This document shows, one piece after another, positions 22,534 to 33,800 of a stretch of 64,000 nt of DNA. The stretch spans positions 310,001-374,000 of the forward strand of contig JAYJMM010000025.1 in NCBI GenBank assembly GCA_037349105.1, in the 5' to 3' direction. This DNA comes from Limnomonas spitsbergensis (lineage: Eukaryota; Chlorophyta; Chlorophyceae; Chlamydomonadales). The notes beneath the pieces were generated by a model. That model saw only the letters and a program-made list of their open reading frames with translations. It was not told the origin of the DNA and ran no database searches. The translations under genes were made by a program, and so were the position numbers. Position 1 is the stretch's first letter, and the number at the start of each line of letters is the position of its first letter.

Positions 22534-24809
22534 CCAACAACAGCAACATTGGCTACCATAGCAGCGGGCGGCAGCGGCACTTCCGCCCCCGACATCTCCC
22601 TCTCATCCCCCCCTTCCGTTCCGCCCAGAGAGGAGCTTGCTGACCCAGCAGCCACTGTTGCAGATGCGGCCACGGCTGCCTCTTCCCTCCTCTTGGGTCA
22701 CCTCCCTTCCTCAGCGCCCATGTCCATACCACTCACTGCGCTAGGAGTCTGGGCAGCAGGCTCCAAGCAACCCTCCCCCGGATCCTCCCCCAAAGAGCAG
22801 AGCCAGATCAGTGGCCTGGTGGAAGGGACTCCTGGGGCCGCCGCTGCTGCAGAAGCTGCAGCAGCAGAAGCTACATCAGCAGAAGTACAATCAGCAGCAG
22901 AAGCAGCGGGGCCTCCTGGTCTGAAGCAGGAGTTAGAGCAGCAGGGGCTGGAGAAGCTGCAGCAGGTGCAGGAGCAAGAGCAGGAGCGGGTGCATCAGAT
23001 GTACCTTGAGATGCAGCAGATGCCTCGGAACATCGTGGACATGTACAGGTGGGCGGCTGGTTTGGATGGTGCGTGCCTGCTAGGCCCTGCGTAGCCCTCG
23101 GCCGTGTGGGGCTGTTAGCCTGGTTGGGGATGAGTAAGCTCAATTCCAGCACCACCATGCACTACTATTCTCATGGGGCATACTTGTCAGTCTTCTTTGT
23201 GAATGCAGCAGATGCCCGTGTGAATATATATGAGCTGCCATTAGCCAGCCGGTCCCCCCCCCCCCCCCTCCCAGCCCTCCCTGCCCTCCCTGCCCTCCCT
23301 CCCTGCCCTCCCTGCCTTCCCCCCTCCCTGCTCTCCCTGCCTTCCCCCCTCCCTGCCCTCCCTGCTCCTCAGGCCTGCCTCCCCCCCCCCTCCCTGCCCT
23401 ATAGGCAAGGCATCCAAGCCACCGCATGACATCACCTACGCCAGCTGGTTCTGTAGCTGCTCCCTGCCCCCCCCCTGAACATTGCCCTTTTGCCAGCCTG
23501 TCCCCCTTCCTCCCTCCCCCCTCCCTGCCCTCCAGGCAAGGACTCCAAACCACCGCACGGCCTCACCTGCGTCAGCTGGTTCTGCAGCTGCTGCGCGCCG
23601 AGGGCTTCGACGGTCCAGCAATCACAACTGTTGCTGGTGGGTAGTTTGTGTGGGTGGGATGGGTGGAGGGATCGGGAGCTTTGGGGACTTCCTGGTGTCC
23701 AGAGTCTCTGATGGTGTCTGATGAGGAGTCACAGGAAGGAAGAAAACGGAAAAGGAAAGCTACAACCAGTGGGGGGCGGGAGAGGTAAGGAAACGGCGCA
23801 GCCTGTGCCTGGAATCGCAACTCGTTCTCTGTGGGTAATGAAGGCGGTCGGGGCATGTCTGAGGCGGCCATTAGGCCCCCTCTCAACACACCCTAGCGCA
23901 TCTTAAAACTCCCCTCTGAACTCAGACTGGTATGCTCCTTGTTCTTTTCTCCGCCGCCAGACTCTGATGCCCAGCGAGAGGAGTGGGCCGATGTGGTCAT
24001 CCGCCTGTCCGAGGAGGCCGCCGCCACGCCTCCAAGTCACATCCAGTCAGTCCCTCCCTCCCCCGACACATCACCCCTTTTCTCTCCCGCTGTTCCAGGC
24101 CCGGATGCCCAGCGAGAGGAGTGGGCCGATGTGGTCATCCGCCTGTCCGAGGAGGCCGCCGCCACGCCTCCAAGTCACATCCAGTCAGTCCCTCCCTCCC
24201 CCGACACATCACCCTTTTCTCTCCCGCTGTTCCAGGCTCTGATGCCCAGCGAGAGGAGTGGGCCGATGTGGTCATCCGCCTGTCCGAGGAGGCCGCCGCC
24301 ACGCCTCCAAGTCACATCCAGTCAGTCCCTCCCTCCCCCGACACATCACCCCTTTTCTCTCCCGTTGTTCCAGGCCCGGATGCCCAGCGAGAGGAGTGGG
24401 CCGGTGTGGTCATCCGCCTGTCCGAGGAGGCCGCTGCCACGCCTCCAAGTCACATCCAGTCAGTCCCTCCCTCTCCCGACACATCACCCCTTTTCTCTCC
24501 CGCTGTTCCAGGCCCGGATGCCCAGCGAGAGGAGTGGGCCGATGTGGTCATCCGCCTGGCCGAGGAGGCCGCGGCCACGCTGTCCCCTGCGCTCTGCAGC
24601 GGCGGGGGCATGATGGATCCGCGGATCTACATCAAGGTCAAGTGCCTGGCAGGCCAGCCGGGAGCGCCCGCTGACAGCTGTGCGGTGCATGGTGTGGTCG
24701 TGCGCAAGAACGTCACGCATCGCAAGATGAGATCTCAGGTAACGCTGCTTGCATAGCTGCCACTGCTGTAAGTGCTGCTGCTACTGCTACTGCAGTTGCT
24801 GTTGCTGTT

Positions 24810-24844
<35 letters not shown>

Positions 24845-27800
24845 TGTCGTGGCTAACCCTACTGTTGTAGTGCTGCTGGGCGGCTTTTCTCTATCAAAGG
24901 ATTCAATCCTTTCATTTGTTCCCTTCTTTTTTGAAATCTCCTGCAGGTGCCTAACCCCACGGTGGTGCCTTTGATAGGATCCTGTTTCCTGACTGCAGTG
25001 TTTTTGTTTTCTTTGAAATGAATTTTTAATATCCTTTGAAATGTATTTCCCCCCCTTTGAAATGGAACTTCACTCTCCATGAAATCTTGTGCAGGTGACC
25101 AACCCCACGGTGGTGCTGTTGGGAGGGTCCCTGGAGTTCCAGAAGTCGGCCAACCGGCTCAGCAGCCTAGACAACGTCATTGACATGGTGTGTGCCCTGG
25201 TGGAGTGATACATAGTGTAATAAGTGTGAAACATGGTATGACACTGTCCGGCACTGCATCAAAGAGGCACAGCAGCCTGAGACGGCATCATTGACATAAT
25301 GTGTGACCTGGTGGAGTGATACACAGTGTAATAAGTGTGAAACATGGTATGACACTGTCCGGAACTGCATCAAAGAGGCACAGCAGCCTGAGACAGCATC
25401 ATTGCCATAATGTGTGACCTGGTGGAGTGATACACAGTGTAATAAGTGTGAAACATGGTATGGCAATGTCCGGCACTGCATCAAACAGGCACAGCAGCCT
25501 GAGACAGCATCATTGCCATCTGGTGTGGTCTGTGGGAGTGATATATAGTGTAACAAGTATGGATGTGAATATTGGCTTGGTGTGACATATATGGCGTGTG
25601 CTGCTGTACCATATATGTAACAAGTGTAATACATGTCATGTACCATAAATGTAACAAGTGTAATGCATGTCATGTACCATTCATGTAACAAGTGTAATAC
25701 ATGCCATGTACCCTGCTGGTAACTTGCTGAGCCGCCTCGATGAGGTCATGGGCTTCAAGGGTAGGAATGCCTGGTTTCGCCTGATGACCTCAACGCTGGT
25801 CCTTTCTAGATAGCAGTGCCAAGGCAGCAGTGGATGTGAGGGTTCATGGAAACAATGACCCCGCCTTCCTCCTCCCCTATGGACAATGCCCAAGAACCTT
25901 CCCCTGTGACCACATCGGACTGCCCCTTCTCCTGTCCCCATCAGGACCAAGAGGCCCTCCAGGCAGCGGTGGGTGAGCTCGTGTCGGGAAAACAGCGCGC
26001 CCGCCTTCCTGTTCCCCTCCTCCCCTCAGAAGAGCATGTCCAAGAACACTCAGCTATTCACACAAACACTTACTCCCCTCCACCACCCCCCCTTCCCTCC
26101 TCTCAGGAGCAAGAGGCCCTGAAGGCAGCGGTGGGTCACCTCATGTCAGTGCGGCCAGACATCCTGCTGGTGGAGCGTAGTGTTGCCAGGTATGGAAGTG
26201 TGACAGGAGGCGTAGTCTGAAAATGTAGCAGGAGGTGGGTATGGAAATGTAATGGAAGGGTTGGGATATAAATGTAGCAGGAGGGTAAGTTAGAAAATGG
26301 AAGGGTAAGTTAGAAAATGTAACGTGAGGTACGTCGCTCTTTACTTTGTCTGCCCTATTCCCACCCACCCACCTACCCGCATGCCCTCCCCCATTTCACC
26401 CTATCAGATATGCACAGGACCTGCTGAGGGATGCTGGTGTGAGCCTGGTCCTCAATTTGAAACCCGAGTTTTTGGAGCGGCTGGCCAGATGCCTGGGGAC
26501 CAAGGTGAGGGGGATAGAGTCTAGAGATTGCTTGGACATGGCTTGATAGCGAGTGTTTGTGTGTGGGGGGTGTGTTTGTGGGGGGGGTGTTTGTGGGGTG
26601 TGGGGTGTGTGTGGGGGGGTGGGGGGGGGTGGGGTGTGTGTGTGTGTGTGTGTGTGTGGTGTGGTGTGTGCGTGGTGTGTGTGTGTGTGTGGGGGGGGGT
26701 GGTGTGTGTGTGTGGGGGGGTGGGGGTGTGTGTGGGGGTGTGTGTGGGGTGGGGTGGGGTGGGGGGGTGTGGTGTGTGTGGGGGGGGGGTGTGTGGGGTG
26801 GGGTGTGGTATGTGTGTGTGGGGGGGGTGGGGGGTGTTTGTGTGTGGGGTGTGTGTTTGTGGGATGGGGGGTGGGGGTGTGTGTGGTGTGTGTGTGTGGG
26901 GGGGGGGGGGGGTGGGGGTGTGTGTGGGGGTGTGTGTGGTATGTGTGCGTGTGGGGTGTGTGTGTGGGGGTGTGTGTGGGGTGTGGGGGTGTGTGTGGGG
27001 TGGGGTGTGGTATGTGTGTGTGTGCGGGGGGGTTGTCTGGTCCTCAACTGTATACCTGTCTACCTGAGGGGTCTCATATTGGAGCCCTAACTACTACCCC
27101 CACCATCAGTTAATGTCAGGGGTTGATGCCCCTCGGCCCCTCCCCTCCTACCCCTCCCCTCTCCCATGACCAGGTTGTCCCAGGTATTGATGCCCTGCAG
27201 CAGACCTCCGTCGGCTTCTGTCGCGAGTTCCGCGTGGAGCAACAGGTTCCGGTTGTGCCCGCAACAGCTGCAACAGCTGCCACAGCCGGGCGCAACAGCC
27301 AGCCCCCGGGGCCAGCCGCAGCGACGGGCAGTGGCCGCCCACCCACAGGTGACACAAAGGGCAAGCCAAAGAGAAGGATTGCATCATAGCAAGTAGATTG
27401 AAAAACATATACCCTTGACCCTTGACCCTTGACCCTTGACCCTTGACCCTTGACCCCTGACCCTTGACCCTAAACCCTTGACCCTTGACCCTTGACCCAT
27501 GACCCTTGACCCTTGACCCTTGACCCTTGACCCTTGACCCTTGACCCTTGACCCTTGACCCTTGACCCTTGACCCTTGACCCTTGACCCTTGACCCTTAC
27601 TCCTCAACCCTTCCCTTGACCCTTGACCCTTGACCCTTGACCCTTGACCCTTGACCCTTGACCCTTGACCCTTGACCCTTGACCCTTGACCCTTGACCCT
27701 TGACCCTTGACCCTTGACCCTTGACCCTTGACCCTTGACCCTTGACCCTTACTCCTCAACCCTTAACCCTTGACCCTTGACCCTTACCCCTTACCCCTTG

Positions 27801-30800
27801 ACCCTTACTCCTTAACCCTAAACCCTCGACCCTTACCCCTTAACCCTTGACCCTCGACCCCGAACCTTAACCCTGCACCTTGACTTTACACCCTCAACCT
27901 ATCCTGGTACTGTGATTTCTGCCTAGTGCACTGGCTCTCAGTTCCTACACCTAAATTGAACATAGGTTGTAGTGAAATAAAAAAATGAAGCTACGCCCGA
28001 TTGAGTGAGATTTGAGGAAACAGCGCAGCCTGGGCCGAAGTCACATCCGAGCCGTCACTGCCATTGAGTAAGACATACTATGAAGCGACCCCTTCCTATT
28101 CGACGGCCACCTCCTAGCTTCATCCCTGCTACCAGTGCAGACTTCCCGCCCGCTCCTACTTCCTACCTTTCAGCTCAACCTTTAAGTTAATGTTGACGGC
28201 TACCCCATGCCCCCTCCACCCTCCTTTCCTATTTGACATCCACCTCCTGGCCTCATCCCTCCAATATGCCCCCCCTCCCCACCCCCCCGCACATGCTTCC
28301 ATTCTTTTAGTCTTGATTTTAATGGCTGCCCCTTTCCCCTCCTCCACGTGTATGTGTGTGTGCGTGTGTGTACCTACCCAGCGTGTCCAATCGCTCATGT
28401 TATGGACAGCTGCCCCCTCCCCCCCCTATGTGTGTGTAGCTACCCAGCGTGTCCAGTCGCTCATGTTATGGACAGCTGCCCCCTCCCCCCCCTATGTGTG
28501 CGCAGCTACCCAGCGTGTCCAGTCGCTCATGTTATGGACAGCTGCCCCCTCCCCCCCCTATGTGTGCGCAGCTACCCAGCGTGTCCAGTCGCTCATGTTA
28601 TGGACAGCTGCCCCCTCCCCCCCCCTATGTGTGCGCAGCTACCCAGCGTGTCCAGTCGCTCATGTTATGGACAGCTGCCCCCTCCCCCCCCTATGTGTGC
28701 GCAGCTACCCAGCGTGTCCAGTCGCTCATGTTATGGACAGCTGCCCCCCCCCCCCCCCTATGTGTGCGCAGCTACCCAGCGTGTCCAGTCGCTCATGTTA
28801 TGGACAGCTGCCCCCTCCCCCCCCCTATGTGTGCGCAGCTACCCAGCCTGTTCAGCCACTCATGTTTTTCGACGGCTGTCCTAAGCCTGCCGGGATGACC
28901 TTGCTTCTACAAGGCGGGGATATAGACACTCTAAGGTGTGATACTGGGAGGGGGCAAGGAGGGGGCAGGGACTAGGGGGCAGGGTGGGGTAGAGGCACAC
29001 TGAGGTGGGATACTGGGAGAGGTGTGGGAGGGGTGTGGGAAGGGACATAGACACACTGAGGTGGGTGCAAGGGAAGGGACAGGGACACACTGAGGTGGGT
29101 GCAAGGGAGGGGACAGGGACACACTCAGGTGGGTGCAAGGGAGGGGACAGGGACACACTCAGGTGGGTGCAAGGGAGGGGACAGGGACACACTGAGGTGG
29201 GTGCAAGGGAGGGGACAGGGACACACTGAGGTGGGTGCAAGGGAGGGGACAGGGACACACTGAGGTGGGTGCAAGGGAGGGGACAGGGACACACTGAGGT
29301 GGGTGCAAGGGAGGGGACAGGGACACACTGAGGTGGGTGCAAGGGAGGGGGCAGGGACACACTGAGGTGGGTGCAAGGGAGGGGACAGGGACACACTCAG
29401 GTGGGTGCAAGGGAGGGGACAGGGACACACTCAGGTGGGTGCAAGGGAGGGGACAGGGACACACTGAGGTGGGTGCAAGGGAGGGGACAGGGACACACTC
29501 AGGTGGGTGCAAGGGAGAGCCCCCCCCCTCCCACTGTATATTCCCCCCCCCCCCCCCCCCCCTTCAGCCATATATCCTCCCCCCTCACCTCACCTCACTT
29601 GACCTCCCCCCCACCCCCCGCTCACCTCTTCTCCCCTCCCATCCTCCTTCCTCCCCTGTCCCCGTCCTCCTCCCCAGGCGCATCAAGCGTGTGGTTCAGT
29701 GGGCCTGCTACGCGGCTTATTACCTGAGATTGGAAGGTGCCCTGCTGGCGGATCTACTGGCCGCTAGTACCGCTGTACTGCAGCAGGAGGGTAAGTGGTG
29801 GATCTTTGCCCTGCTGGCGGATCTACTGGCAGCCTGTACCGCCGTACTGTAGGAGGAGTCTGAGTGGTAGGTATGTGCCATACTGGCAGATCTACTGGCA
29901 GCCAGTCCCGCGGGACCTGCCTAGTACCTGCCAGAACCTGCCTACCTCCCCCCTTGCTTGCTTGTACAAGCCGTCCACGCCCGCCGCATGTTGGGCCAGT
30001 CCGCCCACCACTCTGCCGACCCCTTGAACCCCCTCCGACCCCGCCCCTCCCCCCTCCCACACCCCTCCCACACCTAACCACACCCCTCCTAGACCCAACC
30101 GCTACTCTTCTTGTCCTTATCACCTTAAACAGTCATTCGACCTGCCTACCCGCCCCCTAACTTGGCCGTGCTGTCTGACCAAGCCCGCCATCCCGCTGCC
30201 CCCTTTCGCCTGACTCCACTGCTCCTTCTGCCCTTGGTCTTGCCTACCCTCACACTCGTTCGACCTGCCTAACCGCCCCCTAACTTGGCCGTGCTGTCTG
30301 ACCAAGCCCGCCATCCCGCTGCCCCCTTTGGCCTGACTCCACTGCTCCTTCTGCCCTTGCTCTTGCCTAACCTCACACTTGTTCGACCTGCGTACCCGTC
30401 CCCTGCTTGATCAGTACGGGCCCACCACGCCCGCCACACCGCCACACTCTGTAACCCCACTCCTCATCCTCCCTGCTCTCACCTCTTGCAGTCATTCGAC
30501 CTGCCCACCCGTCCCCTGTTTGACCAGTACTGGCCCACCACGCTCGCCACACCGCCACACCCTGTAACCCCACTCCTCCTCCTCCCTGCTCTCACCTCTT
30601 GCAGTCATTCGACCTGCCCACCCGTCCCCTGTTTGACCAGTACTGGCCCACCACGCTCGCCACACCGCCACACCCTGTAACCCCACTCCTCCTCCTCCCT
30701 GCTCTTACCTCTTGCAGTCATTCAACCTGCCTACCCAACCCCCTGTTTGATCAGTAGTGGCCCACCACGCCCGCCATGCCGCCACACCCTGTAACCCCAC

Positions 30801-33800
30801 TCCTCCTCCTCCTCCCTGCTCTTACCTCTTGCAGTCGTTCGACCTGCCTCCCCGCCCCTTGTTTGATCAATACTGGCCCACCACGCCCGCCACACCGCCA
30901 CACCCTATAACCCCACTCCTCCTCCTCCTCCTCCCTGCTCTTACCTCTTGCAGTCATTCGACCTGCCTCCCCGCCCCTTGTTTGATCAGTACTGGCCCAC
31001 CACGCCCGCCACACCGTCACACCCTGTAAGCCCACTCCTCCTCCTCCTCCTCCCTGCTCTTATCTCTTGCAGTCGCTCGACCTGCCTCCCCGCCCCTTGT
31101 TTGATCAGTACTGGCCCACCACGCCCGCCACACCGTCACACCCTGTATCCCCACTCCTCCTCCTCCCTGCTCTTACCTCTTGCAGTCATTCGACCTGCCT
31201 ACCCGTCCCCTGTTTGATCAGTACTGGCCCACCACGCCCGCCACACTGCCACACCCTATAACCCCACTCCTCCTCCTCCTCCCTGCTCTTACCTCTTGCA
31301 GTCATTCAACCTGCCTACCCGCCCCCCTGTTTAATCAATACTGGCCCACCACGCCCGCCACACCGTCACACCCTGTAACCCCACTCCTCCTCCCTTCTCT
31401 TACCTCTTGCAGTCATTCGACCTGCCTTCCCGCCCCTTGTTTGATCAATACTGGCCCACCACGCCCGCCACACCGCCACACCCTGTAACCCCACTCCTCC
31501 TCCTCCCTGCTCTTACCTCTTGCAGTCATTCGACCTGCCTTCCCGTCCCCTGTTTGATCAGTACTGGCCCACCACGCCCGCCACACCGCCACACCCTGTA
31601 ACCCCACTCCTCCTCCCCCCCTGCTCTTACCTCTTGCAGTCATTCGACCTGCCTACCCGCCCCCTGGCTTGGCGGTGCTCGCCGACCACGCCCGCCGCAT
31701 GCTGAGCCAGTCCGCACGCCACTCTGCCACCAGCAACCCGCTGGGCGTGATTCTGACACCCTCCCCACACACATCCATCTTTGACACGTCCCTCGCGGCC
31801 CAGGTGAGCGGGGGCTTCTCAGTCTGCTCACCCAGACGACGTAATTGGTGGCACCGTCTCGAAAAGGGGTAGGAAATAAATGCTGAATTGAAATCAAGTG
31901 CATCAGCATTTGTATCAAATACAAAAGGCACTTGAATAGCCCTCGCCACACAAGTCCATCTCCGACACGTCCCTCGCGGCCCAGGTGGGAAACATTTCCA
32001 CCCATGTGCAGCATAGATGAGGAGAAGCTTGGCTTCGGCCCGGAGCTGCGCTGTTCCCTTCACCCGCACGCCATAGGGGGGCGTAGTTTTATTTATTTAT
32101 TTCTTTGAGGAGAAGCTTGCCGGTCAGCCCGGAACTCAATCTGCACAGCTCCCTTGCTATTCTCCTGTCCCCTTTCTAATGGTAACGGCGCAGATGTGGC
32201 TACGGCCCCAAGCTGCGTTGTTTCCTTAACCTCCACGCCCTAATAGGGCGTAGCTTTCTTTCTGTCTTTCTGTCCCCTTTCTCACGCTGATTTCCTAGGG
32301 CCCCTGAACCACAGGAGCACCAGGTTGAGCTGCATCTGCATTGTTTTTTAAATCAACGCCCTAAACCCCTTTCACCTTCACCCTTAACCCTCAACCTAGT
32401 GTGTGTGTTGTCCTGCAGCACCTCCCATTCATCCCAAAGGAGGTAGTGGAGCTTTTGCATCAACGTATGCTGGGCCTGGAGGCGACACCTGCAGCAACAG
32501 GGGCCGAGGGGGCAGACGAGGAAGCAGCAGCAGCAGCAGTTGGGGTAGCAGCAGGGGAAGAAGCAGCAGCAGCAGCATGGGGGGCTGGGGAAGCTGGGGA
32601 AGCAGCTTTTGGAGGGGCTGGGTCGAGTCCTCAGACGGCGCCCGCAGGAGTGGGAAATGAGATGGGCAAGGTCCCCACTTCCTCGTCGCCGGGTGGGACG
32701 CCTGCTGGTGGTTCCAGAGCCGTGCTTGGCCGTTCCGGAGCTGCTCCTACTGGTTCCGGAGCTACAGCGGCGTTTGGCAGCGTCATGGGATTGGGGAGCA
32801 TCACAGATCTGCTGACGGCAGGCGGCGGTGGTAGTGGCGAGGCAGGTGTCGGCGGTCAGGCAGTCGGCGGTCAGGCAGACGGCGGTTCGGGCGGTAGCGC
32901 CGCCCTAGCGGCCTCGAATGAGCCCTCGTGCCTCTTCGGCCAGGAGATAGGCTCGCCCCCGACAGGTGCGTCGTCCACTGCGACCTGAAACCTTAACCTT
33001 CAACCCTAAACCCATATCCCATAAACCTAAACCCTAAAAGTATGACAGGTGCGCCCTACACTGCGACCTGAAGCCTAAACCTAATACCTAAACCCCGATC
33101 CCTTACCCTGTACCCGACACTTATGACAGGTGCGCCGCCCACTGCGACATGAACCATAATACCCCTAACCCTAATCTTTGAACCCTATACCCTTAACCCC
33201 CGAGAGGTGCGCCGTCCACTGCGACCTGAAACTTAAACCTTTAAACCCTAATCCCTAATCCTTAAACCAGAATCCATTAATCCCCAACAGGTGCACTGTC
33301 CACTGCCTCCTGAACCCTTAACCTTAAACCACAACCCCTTAATCCTACACCCTCAACCCATGACAGGTGTGCTGTCCACTTCGCCGGCAGAGGTGGCGGC
33401 CTTTGTGGCGGCCTTCGACGACCTTGGACGCAGAGGCGGCGGAGGCGCCGCGGAGCCGGGTGGGAGTGGCGGCAACGCAGGACAGGCGGTGTCCTCGTCG
33501 GTGGAGGTAGCGGCGGCGTTTGTGGCGGCCTGCGCAGAGGAAAGCGAACCCGGCTACACCACCTCTGCGGTTCAAGTGGGTGTGGGTTGTGTGGCACATG
33601 AGGGATGCAAGGTATTTGAAACAGATGGGGTGAAGACCATGGCTGTGAGCATCATGGTCAGTGCTGTGCAATCGCGACGTAATTCAGAACTGATGTCTGT
33701 AATTATGGTAAATTTTACTGGTACAAGCCACACTGTACTGCCCTGATGTTGTACCGGCCTGGCATGCGCAGTGGTCTCTGGCTCAAGGTCATGGCGCAAT

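Noticed and set aside
26528..27113. Gly/Val/Cys-rich proteins and their Pro/His/Thr antisense counterparts
   Set aside because: Shadow frames of a GT/G simple-sequence tract, with no splice or codon support.
27409..27860. A true telomere or chromosome end
   Set aside because: The unit is CCCTTGA, not a standard telomere repeat, and coding exons of one gene continue on both sides.
28190..28975. Single long exon covering the 28.2-28.98 kb open frame
   Set aside because: Only the last copy (28839-28935) matches the FAB1 family; the upstream copies are an acceptor-derived array with frame variation due to C-run length.
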